A stretch of 64,000 nt of DNA from Vibrio splendidus (lineage in GTDB: Bacteria; Pseudomonadota; Gammaproteobacteria; Enterobacterales; Vibrionaceae): contig NZ_AP025508.1 in the NCBI RefSeq assembly GCF_024347615.1, positions 1,922,001 to 1,986,000 of the forward strand, in the 5' to 3' direction. A model generated the notes under the pieces. That model was given only the letters and a program-made list of their open reading frames with translations. It was not told the DNA's origin and ran no database searches. This document shows, piece after piece, positions 44,649 through 53,019 of this stretch. Position 1 is the first letter of the stretch. The number at the start of each line of letters is the position of its first letter. A program made the position numbers and the translations under genes.

Positions 44649-45722
44649 ATGCTTACAATGTTTAAGCGTCTCTTCCTTGTTGTGCTGCCAATGTTGGCAG
44701 CACTAACAATGCTGTCTCCTTTGAGTCATGCATCTGAGACGAACTCATCACAAACTCAATCGAGCTCTGCTGAAAGAGAAATCACACAACTTGCTGGTGC
44801 CGATTTTTGGCGACAAGTAAGAAACGGTGAAGAAGGTTACACCACATCTCAATCGGCTGAGCACGGCGTGTTGATCAGTACTCCAGGTCAAACGTGGTAC
44901 ATATTGAAAGAGAAGTGGATGTCACCAGCCGGTGCTGTCGCTATCTTTGGCAGTATTGCTTTCGTTACCTTAATGTACGTTGTGATTGGCCCATTAATGC
45001 TGAGTGCGCCAAGGACGGGCCGTAAGATCAAACGTTGGTCTCGACTGGATCGTGCGTTGCACTGGAGCATGGCGTTTACTTTCTTAACACTGGCGTTCAG
45101 TGGTTTGATGTTGGTTTACGGCAAGCACTTTTTGAAGCCGTACATTCCAACTGACCTTTGGGGCTTTATCGTTCTATTGGCGAAGCAATACCACAACTAC
45201 ATCGGCCCGATTTTCTATGTGCTGTTGATGGCTGTTCTCATCAAGTGGTGGCGCAAGTCGATCTTCAAGATGGTCGATATCCAGTGGTTCATAAAACTGG
45301 GTGGTATGGTCGGGAAACATAAAGGTTCTCATCCATCTGCAGAGTTTTCTAACGCGGGGGAAAAAGCGCTATTCTGGCTATTGATTGTTATGGGTAGTGT
45401 CGCTGCGATCAGTGGCTTGGTTTTAGACTTCCCAATCTTCGGCCAAACCCGTCGTGATATGGAGCTTTCAAACCTAGTCCATATGTTGGCTGCTTTAATC
45501 CTTATCTGTGGCTTTGTGTTCCACATCTACATCGGCTTGTTCGGTATGGAAGGTGCACTTGAGGGTATGGTAACAGGCGAAGTTGATGAAACTTGGGCTA
45601 AAGAGCACCATGACCTTTGGTACAAAGAAGTGATGGAACAAGAGAAAAACGGCGCTGAACAAAGCGCAAACGCAGCAACAGAGAAAACAGAAGGGGTGAA
45701 TAAGAATGAACAAACCTCATAA
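44649..45722 (+). CDS. fdhC: formate dehydrogenase cytochrome b (gamma) subunit
   Basis: A 357-residue membrane subunit that passes electrons from the periplasmic alpha/beta subunits to quinone. It has a signal peptide (LFLVVLPMLAALTMLSPLSHA), a periplasmic segment, then four or five TM helices with the heme-ligand His regions typical of cytochrome b556 (RLDRALHWSMAFTFL; YHNYIGPIFYVLL; LSNLVHMLAALILICGFVFHIYIGLFG), and a charged tail. TTAGGAGAG precedes ATG 44649. It overlaps the next gene by 17 bases. Confidence 0.93.
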   Translation: MLTMFKRLFLVVLPMLAALTMLSPLSHASETNSSQTQSSSAEREITQLAGADFWRQVRNGEEGYTTSQSAEHGVLISTPGQTWYILKEKWMSPAGAVAIFGSIAFVTLMYVVIGPLMLSAPRTGRKIKRWSRLDRALHWSMAFTFLTLAFSGLMLVYGKHFLKPYIPTDLWGFIVLLAKQYHNYIGPIFYVLLMAVLIKWWRKSIFKMVDIQWFIKLGGMVGKHKGSHPSAEFSNAGEKALFWLLIVMGSVAAISGLVLDFPIFGQTRRDMELSNLVHMLAALILICGFVFHIYIGLFGMEGALEGMVTGEVDETWAKEHHDLWYKEVMEQEKNGAEQSANAATEKTEGVNKNEQTS

Positions 45723-46122
45723 AGGTATTTGGGTCGCTTACATCCTAAGCTGCTTCACACCATTTACTTGTCTGATCTCTGGCGTGATTGCGATTGTCTA
45801 CGCGGGTTATCGTTTAGATAAAGGTGAAGACGGCGAAGTAGTGGATACGCATTATTACGGCTTGATTCGCTCTTTCTTCTTGAACCTGACGTTCTTTGTT
45901 GTGCTTATCGTCACGGTAGCGACCTCTAATGGCGTGTTGATCGGTGTGAACGATTACTGGTATCAAAACCATATAATCGATGACATCGCTTACTACATTC
46001 CCTATGTCGGTATGTTGTTTGGTGGTGTGGCGATTGTGGTGTGGTTTATTCGTATGTATCAAGGCATGCAGCGCTTAAGTCAAAACCTACCGCAAAACCC
46101 GACAACAGGACCAAACCTGTAG
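45706..46122 (+). CDS. small membrane protein at the end of the fdh operon
   Basis: A 138-residue inner-membrane protein with three hydrophobic helices (about 10-30, 55-75 and 100-120), resembling the DUF4870 or YojA-type small membrane proteins. The start overlaps the fdhC end, so it is translationally coupled and probably belongs to the operon. Its function is not known. It ends before a strong terminator. Confidence 0.8.
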   Translation: MNKPHKGIWVAYILSCFTPFTCLISGVIAIVYAGYRLDKGEDGEVVDTHYYGLIRSFFLNLTFFVVLIVTVATSNGVLIGVNDYWYQNHIIDDIAYYIPYVGMLFGGVAIVVWFIRMYQGMQRLSQNLPQNPTTGPNL

Positions 46123-46187
46123 TGAGTATCAGACGAACTAGATAACAACTTATCTAGAGCGATTTACTCAAAACAACCATCATATAG

Positions 46188-46221
46188 AAAGCCCAGTGAT
46201 TCGAGTCACTGGGCTTTTTTT
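46188..46221 (+). terminator. intrinsic terminator of the fdh operon
   Basis: The perfect 12-bp stem AAAGCCCAGTGA / TCACTGGGCTTT has a TTCGAG loop and a T-run. Confidence 0.92.
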
Positions 46222-46324
46222 GTCCACCTAGAACAAGTGTCTAGTCAACTTAGAAGAAGATTTTTAGCTAATTCTTCAAGATATTTGGGGTAGCTCTAAA
46301 ACAGAGCCAAGCCTGATATTGACC

Positions 46325-46358
46325 GCGCCAATATGGTGCAACTCCCTTAATTGGTGCA
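46325..46358. promoter_or_regulatory. candidate NtrC-binding sites upstream of amt
   Basis: GCGCC-AATAT-GGTGCA (46325-46340) resembles the NtrC dyad TGCACC-N5-GGTGCA, and another GGTGCA half-site is at 46353-46358. They lie 118-151 bases upstream of the sigma-54-like element. Confidence 0.55.
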
Positions 46359-46475
46359 GTTAATTTTAAACATCCCTCCATCTCAAATATCCAAAAAAGT
46401 GCAGTGGTAATTTTAACCCTTTAAAATCATAAGTTTAAAACAAAAACTTGTTGCACGAAAATTACGTGAGCGTGT

Positions 46476-46490
46476 TGGAACGCATCTTGC
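46476..46490 (+). promoter_or_regulatory. candidate sigma-54 promoter of the ammonium transporter gene
   Basis: TGGAACGCATCTTGC has exact GG-N10-GC spacing. The predicted start is near 46502, about 75 bases before ATG 46576. This is the expected arrangement for an NtrC-controlled amt gene. Confidence 0.75.
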
Positions 46491-46575
46491 GTTTACTGTT
46501 GAGTCTTTAATTAATTACGACATCAATTCGCACGGTTCTAGTGCAATTGAGACAAAGCTAAGGGAGAGAGCTTTA

Positions 46576-47796
46576 ATGAGTCAAACGGTTACCCAAGTTC
46601 ATAGCGCAGTAGAGAGCTTGACGCAGAGTTCAGACACTCTATTTCTATTATTAGGCGCCATCATGGTCTTCTTAATGCACGCAGGCTTTGCATTTTTGGA
46701 AGTCGGTACAGTAAGAAAGAAAAACCAAGTGAACGCGCTGGTTAAGATCCTCTCGGATTTCGGCGTTTCTGCCATTGCCTATTTCTTTATTGGTTACTGG
46801 GTGGCTTACGGTGCGCATTTCTTTGCAGATGCAGAAACCTTATCGCAAGGTAATGGTTACGAGCTGGTGAAGTTTTTCTTCTTGATGACGTTTGCTGCGG
46901 CGATTCCAGCGATCGTTTCTGGTGGTATCGCTGAGCGTGCACGTTTCTATCCAATACTCATCGCAACACTGTTCACCGTAGGCTTTGTTTACCCATTCTT
47001 TGAAGGGATCATCTGGAATGGTAATTTTGGTTTCCAAGATTGGCTTGAAGCGCAATTCGGTTATGGATTCCATGACTTCGCAGGCTCTGTAGTAGTTCAC
47101 GGCGTTGGCGGTTGGATTGCTTTGGTCGCGGTTTACTTCTTAGGTATGCGTAAAGGTCGTATTCGTGCAGGTAAACACACTAACTTCGCACCATCTAACA
47201 TCCCATTCTTAGCACTAGGTTCTTGGATCTTATGTGTGGGTTGGTTTGGCTTCAACGTGATGTCAGCTCAAGCGATCAATGGCATAAGCGGCCTAGTAGC
47301 CATGAACTCACTTATGGCGATGGTCGGCGGCATTCTAGCGGCTTTAGTCGCAGGTAAAAATGACCCAGGCTTCATCCACAATGGTCCTTTGGCTGGTCTC
47401 GTAGCGATTTGTGCAGGTTCAGACTTAATGCACCCACTTGGCGCTCTCGTTACAGGTGGTGTAGCGGGCGCATTGTTCGTTTACCTGTTTACTTACATGC
47501 AGAACAAAACACAGATTGATGATGTGCTGGGTGTATGGCCATTGCACGGCGTGTGTGGCGCTTGGGGTGGCATTGCAGCTGGCATCTTCGGCCAGCAAGC
47601 ACTCTGGGGACTAGGTGGCGTGAGCTTTGGTGCGCAAGTCATGGGAACACTTGCAGGTATTATCGTTGCTCTGGCCGGTGCATTGGTTGTATACGGTGTT
47701 CTAAGTAAAGTGACTGGCCTACGTTTAAGTGAAGAAGACGAGTTCAACGGTGCGGATCTTTCAATCCATAAGATCTCGTCTATAAACGAAGACTAA
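46576..47796 (+). CDS. amt: ammonium transporter
   Basis: A 406-residue Amt-family channel taking up NH4+/NH3 across the inner membrane. About 11 hydrophobic helices are visible, with conserved Amt segments LMHAGFAFLEVGTVRKKN, FEGIIWN, DFAGSVVVHGVGG (pore His) and LGVWPLHGVCGAWGGIAAGI (second pore His). AGGGAGAG precedes ATG 46576. No glnK-type gene accompanies it, unlike the usual glnK-amtB pair. Confidence 0.93.
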   Translation: MSQTVTQVHSAVESLTQSSDTLFLLLGAIMVFLMHAGFAFLEVGTVRKKNQVNALVKILSDFGVSAIAYFFIGYWVAYGAHFFADAETLSQGNGYELVKFFFLMTFAAAIPAIVSGGIAERARFYPILIATLFTVGFVYPFFEGIIWNGNFGFQDWLEAQFGYGFHDFAGSVVVHGVGGWIALVAVYFLGMRKGRIRAGKHTNFAPSNIPFLALGSWILCVGWFGFNVMSAQAINGISGLVAMNSLMAMVGGILAALVAGKNDPGFIHNGPLAGLVAICAGSDLMHPLGALVTGGVAGALFVYLFTYMQNKTQIDDVLGVWPLHGVCGAWGGIAAGIFGQQALWGLGGVSFGAQVMGTLAGIIVALAGALVVYGVLSKVTGLRLSEEDEFNGADLSIHKISSINED

Positions 47797-47851
47797 CGTC
47801 GTTCACTTTGATGGTTTTAACTCATCAAGTAAGCATCAGTTAAACAGAACT

Positions 47852-47873
47852 AAGCGGCTTCGGTCGCTTTTTT
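47852..47873 (+). terminator. terminator after amt
   Basis: The short hairpin AAGCGGC-TTCG-GTCGCTT has a stable tetraloop and is followed by TTTTTG. Confidence 0.75.
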
Positions 47874-48052
47874 GTTTCAGTGAAAAGCAAAACAGAGAGT
47901 TTGAGTAACAACGGCAGCACCCATCAAGCGAGTTATGTCACAAATAATCAATGAATTCAGTTGGCTAAGACTATGGTCTAATCCCTAAAACTATTGTTGG
48001 AATTTGAACAATGCTAAGCTGTTACAAAGTGACATATTGAAAAGGACGTTGT

Positions 48053-48787
48053 ATGCATTTCCCATATCGAAATATCGTAATTCTTACTGGCGCCGGCATC
48101 TCTGCGGAGTCGGGGATACAAACATTCCGAGCACAAGACGGGCTATGGGAAAACCATAAAATCGAAGATGTCGCGACACCAGAAGGTTTTGCAAAAGATC
48201 CTGACTTGGTGCAAGAGTTCTACAATAAGCGTCGCTATGGCTTACAGAACGAAAGTATTCTGCCAAACTCTGCCCATAAGGCGCTAGGTGAGCTCGAAGA
48301 GAAGCTAGACGGCAAAGTAACGATCATCACTCAAAACATCGACAACCTGCACGAGAGAGGCGGTAGCAACAATATTATTCACATGCATGGTGAACTTCTT
48401 AAGGCACGTTGCAGCGAATCAAACCAAGTTCTAGAACACAAAGACGACATCCATACCGGCGAATTGTGCCATTGTTGCCAGATACCAGCTCAAATGCGTC
48501 CTCATATTGTTTGGTTTGGCGAAATGCCATTAAGAATGGGTGACATCTATTCAGCGTTAGAAGAAGCGGATCTGTTCATCTCGATCGGCACGTCAGGTGT
48601 GGTTTATCCAGCCGCAGGTTTTGTACATGACGCTAGAATGCATGGCGCACATACAATTGAAATCAACCTCGAGCCAAGTGCGGTTGAGAGCGAATTTGAA
48701 GAGAAACGCTACGGTAAAGCCAGTATTGAAGTGCCGAAATTAGTGGGTGAGCTGTTGTGTTCAGAGAAGGGCTCTTTAACGGCTTAA
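48053..48787 (+). CDS. cobB: NAD-dependent protein deacylase (sirtuin) CobB
   Basis: Removes acetyl and other acyl groups from lysines using NAD+, in the cytosol. The 244 residues have [14 protein letters not shown] (NAD loop), [12 protein letters not shown], the catalytic HMHGE, a zinc site (ARCSESN...CHCC), and [12 protein letters not shown]. Length and motifs match short-form CobB. ATG 48053 follows AAAAGGACGTTGT. It is a single gene. Confidence 0.94.
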   Translation: MHFPYRNIVILTGAGISAESGIQTFRAQDGLWENHKIEDVATPEGFAKDPDLVQEFYNKRRYGLQNESILPNSAHKALGELEEKLDGKVTIITQNIDNLHERGGSNNIIHMHGELLKARCSESNQVLEHKDDIHTGELCHCCQIPAQMRPHIVWFGEMPLRMGDIYSALEEADLFISIGTSGVVYPAAGFVHDARMHGAHTIEINLEPSAVESEFEEKRYGKASIEVPKLVGELLCSEKGSLTA

Positions 48788-48843
48788 ACTCGTTATAGCT
48801 GGTACAACAGTTACAAAATGTTTATTACGTTTAGCTAAAAAGG

Positions 48844-48891
48844 CAAATGCGTGTCTGACTGCAACTAAGTCAGATGGGTGTTTGTTTTTTT
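48844..48891 (+). terminator. probable terminator after cobB
   Basis: The stem TCTGAC / GTCAGA has partial outer pairing (CAAA / TTTG) and is followed by a run of T. Confidence 0.55.
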
Positions 48892-48913
48892 GTTTCTGCT
48901 ATTCATATAACAC

Positions 48914-49709
48914 CTAAGACTTTTCAGTTTCAGAGCGCTGGGCTTTTTTCATCTCATACATAGCTCTATCCGACTCAACCAATGCTTGCTTAAAATTATC
49001 CCTGCAAGTGACCTCAATACCATATGAAAACGATATCTCCTCCCCTTGGAGTAAGCGACTTACTTGCTTAACAAACTTACCACCACGGCCAAGTTGAGCC
49101 GTTACTACAAATTCATCGCCACCAACACGAAATACCATTTCATCTTCAAGTGTCACTTGGTTCAAGGCTTGAGAGAAACGAACAATCATTAAGTCACCCA
49201 TTTGATGTCCTTTGCGGTCATTCACCATTTTTAGACCATCTAAATCGAAGTAGATGAGTTCAAACTCTTCAAGCTTAATCGCATCGAACTTTTTGCGATT
49301 ATATGAACCCGTAAGTTCATCTAATTTACTTTGATCTTTTAACTTACTAATAAGCTCCGTGAGCCCGTATGCAATGAGTAAAAAAGCGACTTGTAACAAG
49401 CCATCATCGAGCAACGTATTCCATAGTTCATGCTTATCAGACCATTCATCGAAAACTCTAAACTCTAAACTCTGTAGATACATCGTAAATAAGGCTTAGA
49501 ATAAGTAGGCAAGCACCATAATGAAGCACTTTTTGTGGACTAATCGCGCTACGTGCGATGAAGTAAATATACAAGGCAATAACAAGAGTATTCGTTTCAA
49601 AAAATAAATCATAAATGGAATCTACTTGAATAATCGAACTTAAGCCAAGCGCCATAAATGATGCCATTAGCATAAGAGCAGTTAACAATAAAAGAGGGTT
49701 TGCTGGCAT
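48914..49709 (-). pseudogene. membrane GGDEF diguanylate cyclase, frameshifted by a 7-bp repeat expansion
   Basis: Two overlapping open frames together make one protein. 49709 to 49458 encodes an N-terminal membrane part starting MPANPLLLLTALMLMASFMA and ending in TEFRV-stop. 49483 to 48914 continues with EFRVFDEWSDKHE, a TM helix and a GGDEF domain with an intact RVGGDEFVV active site. The break is at three copies of AGAGTTT (minus strand; 49453-49473). With two copies the frame runs straight through as TEFRVFDEWSD, giving about 262 residues. The enzyme would make cyclic di-GMP. As read, it is off unless slippage or internal initiation restores the second part. A sequencing error is possible. 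Confidence 0.85.
49453..49473 (-). repeat. three tandem copies of a 7-bp unit inside the diguanylate cyclase gene
   Basis: The plus strand reads AAACTCT three times in succession (21 bases). One copy fewer restores the reading frame. Confidence 0.93.
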
Positions 49710-49756
49710 ATCAGTTACGTTTCAATCGTTTATGATTTTTATAATACTTAGATAAA

Positions 49757-49782
49757 AATAAAGCGGCTTACGCCGCTTTATT
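49757..49782. terminator. terminator after potD1
   Basis: The perfect 11-bp stem AATAAAGCGGC / GCCGCTTTATT has a 4-base loop. It lies just past the potD1 stop. Confidence 0.7.
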
Positions 49783-49799
49783 AACCTGTCAGTAACAAT

Positions 49800-50837
49800 C
49801 TAGTTGTTTACTTTAAGTTTTTGGAAGTACTCGTCATAAATAACGCTCGCTTCGCCAACTTCATCCTGCCAAACGCCGTTATCCATCACAGATTGCGGTG
49901 GGAAAACATTCTTATCTTCAGCAAATTCTTTAGGAAGAAGAGGGTAAGCCGTTTTAACTGGCGTCGGGTAACCGATCTCTAGAGCAATTTTCGCAGCGTT
50001 CTCAGGACGAAGAAGGAAGTCGATCATCTTATGAGCCGCTTCAGTGTTCTTAGCACCTGCTGGAATTGCTAGGCTGTCCATCCAGAAAATCGCGCCTTTT
50101 TCTGGCCAGATAATGTCAATCGTTGCACCTTCTTGGCGTGCCATGTAAGCAGAGCCATTCCAAAGCATACCAAGAGACACTTCACCCGCTAGGTAAGGGT
50201 TCGCTGGGAAATCTGAGTTAAATACCAATACGTTTGGCATTAGCTTACGAAGTTCTTCGTACGCTTCTTTGATTTCTTCAGGGTTCGTCGTGTTTGGAGA
50301 GTAACCCAGTTTAGACAGTGCGATATGGAAAACCTCACGAGAGTCATCCATCATCATCAGTTGACCTTCCCACTGTGTATCCCACAGGTCGCCCCAGTTT
50401 TTAACTGAAGACTTGTCTAGCATATCTGAGTTGATACCAATACCCGTTGCGCCCCAGATGTATGGGATCGAGTAGTTGTTGTTTGGGTCAAATGGCTTAT
50501 CTAAGTAATTTGGATCCAAATCTGCAAAGTGGCTTAGCTTAGTTTTATCAAGCTCTTGAAGCATGCCTTCTTTACGCATCTTAGAAACGAAGTAAGTAGA
50601 AGGAACCACTAAATCGTAACCCGTACCTTGAGTTTTTAACTTAGCGTACATGCTTTCGTTAGACTCATAAGTTGAGTAATAGACTTTAATGCCAGTTTCT
50701 TCTGTGAAGTCTTCTAGTACTTCATTTGGAATATATTCAGACCAGTTGTAAAAATACAGTTCTTGGTCAGCTGCGAAAGAGGGTGTAGAAAGTAAAGTAG
50801 CAGCACACAATGCGCCGGTATACAGTGTTTTTTTCAT
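49800..50837 (-). CDS. potD1: spermidine/putrescine-binding periplasmic protein (first PotD)
   Basis: Periplasmic binding protein of the polyamine importer. The 345 residues have a signal peptide (MKKTLYTGALCAATLLSTPS then FA), and the mature part has YFYNWSEYIPNEVLEDFTEE and YESNESMYAKLKT typical of PotD/PotF. ATG 50837 was chosen as the signal-peptide start. It is very similar to the next protein and follows it. By position it equals V. cholerae PotD1 (from memory VC1424), which has been tied to spermidine uptake and biofilm control. A terminator-like hairpin lies between the two genes. Confidence 0.92.
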   Translation of the reverse strand: MKKTLYTGALCAATLLSTPSFAADQELYFYNWSEYIPNEVLEDFTEETGIKVYYSTYESNESMYAKLKTQGTGYDLVVPSTYFVSKMRKEGMLQELDKTKLSHFADLDPNYLDKPFDPNNNYSIPYIWGATGIGINSDMLDKSSVKNWGDLWDTQWEGQLMMMDDSREVFHIALSKLGYSPNTTNPEEIKEAYEELRKLMPNVLVFNSDFPANPYLAGEVSLGMLWNGSAYMARQEGATIDIIWPEKGAIFWMDSLAIPAGAKNTEAAHKMIDFLLRPENAAKIALEIGYPTPVKTAYPLLPKEFAEDKNVFPPQSVMDNGVWQDEVGEASVIYDEYFQKLKVNN

Positions 50838-50934
50838 TACTGTTCCGTTCATTTGTTTGATTTGGAGCTGGGTAGTGAACCCAAAGTAAATGGATTTCTA
50901 AAAATCGCGCTAGATTATAGCAGTGATATAACAA

Positions 50935-50958
50935 AATAGGCAGCCTAAGCTGCCTATT
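50935..50958 (-). terminator. hairpin between potD2 and potD1
   Basis: Perfect 10-bp stem AATAGGCAGC / GCTGCCTATT. Read leftwards it is followed by TTTG. It suggests partial termination after potD2. Confidence 0.7.
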
Positions 50959-51065
50959 CATTGATATTCTTATTTTTAACGTGTTGATTACCTAACTCAG
51001 GTTGTTAAGTAAACCAGTTACTTATCAGCGTCTGTTGACCCGGAGCAATGAGATAACGAACTCGC

Positions 51066-52100
51066 TTACTGACCCGCTTTAAGCTTCATGAAGTAATCTT
51101 CGTACTTCACTGTCTTATCGCCCACCGCGGCTTGCCATTCAACACGGTCAAGATCTTCTTGCGACGGGAATAGCGCAGGGCTGTCTTTGAACTTCTCATT
51201 AGACGCTTTAACGGCCGTTAGGTAACCGGTGTCACGAGAGATTTGCTCTGCGATTTCTGGGCGAAGTAGGAAGTCGATCATCTTATGAGCAGCTTCTACG
51301 TTGATTGCGCCAGAACTGATAGTAAAGTTATCAACCCAACCAATGCCGCCTTCTTTAGGGAAAACCAGTTTGATCGGTAGCCCTTCATTTTGCGCAGCAG
51401 CGGCAGAACCGTTCCAAAGCATGCCAAGACCGACTTCACCAGACATGTATGGCGCGCCAGGGTTATCTGAGTTAAACACAAGAACGTTTGGCATCAACTT
51501 ACGCAGTTCAGCGTAGGCTTCGTCGATTTCTTTCTCGTTAGTCGTGTTACCTGAGTAACCTAACTTACGCAGTGCGATGTGGAACACTTCACGCGTGTCG
51601 TCCATCATCATCAGCTGACCTTCAAGCTCAGGGTTCCATAGGTCAGCCCAGCTTTGGAAATCTTCTGGATCGTACATGTCTGTGTTAACAGCTAGACCCG
51701 TAATAGCAACAACATGTGGAATCGAGTAGTCGTTGTTCGGATCATATGGCTTATCTAGGTAGTTCGTATCTAGATTCGAAAAATTGTTTAGCTTGGTTTT
51801 GTCGATCTTTTGAAGCATGCCTTCGTCGCGCATTTTAGACACGAAGTAGGTCGAAGGAACCACAAGGTCGTAACCTTTATTGTGCGTTTTCAATTTTGCG
51901 TACAAAGTTTCATTCGATTCGTAAGTCGAGTAAATCACTTTGATGCCAGTTTCATCAGTGAACTGTTCTAAGATCTCACTATTGATGTAAGGTCCCCAGT
52001 TCATGAATACCAATTCTTTGTTATCTTTTGCAAATGATGGTGCAGATAACATTGAAAGCGCACATGCACTACCAGCTAATAGAGTAGCCCATTTTTTCAT
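51066..52100 (-). CDS. potD2: spermidine/putrescine-binding periplasmic protein (second PotD)
   Basis: A 344-residue paralogue of the adjacent PotD, with a signal peptide (MKKWATLLAGSACALSMLSA then PSFA) and the same framework (VFMNWGPYINSEILEQFTDE, YESNETLYAKLKT, LLRPEIAEQISRDTGYLTAV). Ligand-pocket residues differ (SYIWGATGIGI in the first against SIPHVVAITGLAV here), so the two may bind different polyamines. ATG 52100 was chosen for the signal peptide and the GGAG box. It is the fourth gene of the pot operon. Confidence 0.92.
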   Translation of the reverse strand: MKKWATLLAGSACALSMLSAPSFAKDNKELVFMNWGPYINSEILEQFTDETGIKVIYSTYESNETLYAKLKTHNKGYDLVVPSTYFVSKMRDEGMLQKIDKTKLNNFSNLDTNYLDKPYDPNNDYSIPHVVAITGLAVNTDMYDPEDFQSWADLWNPELEGQLMMMDDTREVFHIALRKLGYSGNTTNEKEIDEAYAELRKLMPNVLVFNSDNPGAPYMSGEVGLGMLWNGSAAAAQNEGLPIKLVFPKEGGIGWVDNFTISSGAINVEAAHKMIDFLLRPEIAEQISRDTGYLTAVKASNEKFKDSPALFPSQEDLDRVEWQAAVGDKTVKYEDYFMKLKAGQ

Positions 52101-52146
52101 TGACGTTAGCTCCAAACTAAACGTTGCCCAAAGGCAGTAGATAGAA

Positions 52147-52175
52147 AAACAGAATGGCAATTTACCATTCTGTTT
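52147..52175 (-). terminator. terminator-like hairpin between potC and potD2
   Basis: The perfect 11-bp stem AAACAGAATGG / CCATTCTGTTT has a 7-base loop. Read leftwards it is followed by TTTTTCTAT. It lies about 46 bases ahead of the potD2 start. Confidence 0.7.
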
Positions 52176-52248
52176 ATGAATAACACTTTTGTTAAACTTG
52201 AAGTATTTTAACTTCTTATCAAGTCATCCTCAGTAAAGAGTAGGAGAC

Positions 52249-53019
52249 TTACTTGATTTTCTCTCTCGCTAACAACTGGGAAATAATCACCAATACTAAC
52301 GACACCACTAACATCACTGTTGCTAGGGCGTTGACCTCTGGAGATATACCCACTTTAACCATCGAGTAAATCTTCAGTGGCAATATTTCATACGTTGGGC
52401 CTGTTACGAAAGAGCTGATGATCACATCGTCCAAAGACAGAGTGAAGCTCAATAACCAACCCGCAGCAACAGCTGGCTTAGCAAGAGGAAGGATGATCTG
52501 TTTTAGAATCGTCCATTCACTTGCACCTAAGTCTTTTGCGGCTTCTAGCATCTTCACATCAAAGCCATTCAAGCGACTGTAAACCGTAACAACAACGAAC
52601 GGCAGACAGAAAGTAATATGCGCCGCAAGTAGGGTAAAGAACCCAAGTTGTACACCCATAACTAAGAATAGCGCAAGAAGCGAAATCGCCATTACGATAT
52701 CTGGAGACATCATCACGATAAACAACATGCCATTGACTATGCCTTTACCTTTAAATTGGTAACGGAATAGGGCTACTGCTGTCAGGCTGCCAACAATCGT
52801 TGCGGCAGTTGCTGAGAACACCGCGACGTTGATCGAGTGCCACGCAGCCTGCATTAGGCTATCGTTGTTAATCAGCGCGTCATACCACTTGGTGGTAAAG
52901 CCACCCCATTTCATACCAAACTTATTGGCATTAAAAGAGTTGGCAATTAATACGATAATAGGTAGGTATAGAAAAGCGTATACCAGCGCCATAAAGCTGA
53001 ACTTAACTGTGCGACCCAT
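52249..53019 (-). CDS. potC: polyamine ABC transporter permease PotC
   Basis: A 256-residue inner-membrane subunit with six hydrophobic helices and the EAA loop ([27 protein letters not shown]) that docks the ATPase. It resembles E. coli PotC in length and in the C-terminal segment (DDVIISSFVTGPTYEILPLKIYS). Its start overlaps the potB stop by one base, so it is translationally coupled. Confidence 0.94.
   Translation of the reverse strand: MGRTVKFSFMALVYAFLYLPIIVLIANSFNANKFGMKWGGFTTKWYDALINNDSLMQAAWHSINVAVFSATAATIVGSLTAVALFRYQFKGKGIVNGMLFIVMMSPDIVMAISLLALFLVMGVQLGFFTLLAAHITFCLPFVVVTVYSRLNGFDVKMLEAAKDLGASEWTILKQIILPLAKPAVAAGWLLSFTLSLDDVIISSFVTGPTYEILPLKIYSMVKVGISPEVNALATVMLVVSLVLVIISQLLAREKIK

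Larger units (their letters stand above)
46123..46575. other. regulatory region upstream of the ammonium transporter gene
   Basis: Holds the fdh terminator, candidate NtrC sites and a sigma-54-like promoter, annotated separately. No coding frame was found. Confidence 0.6.

Noticed and set aside
46325..46358. These sites as binding sites for the tup-linked regulator
   Set aside because: They match the NtrC GGTGCA type rather than the GGACA-AAA-TGTCC type found near tup and fdh.
49800..52100. The two potD genes as an assembly duplication
   Set aside because: The proteins differ throughout and the flanks are unlike, so this is an old paralogous pair.
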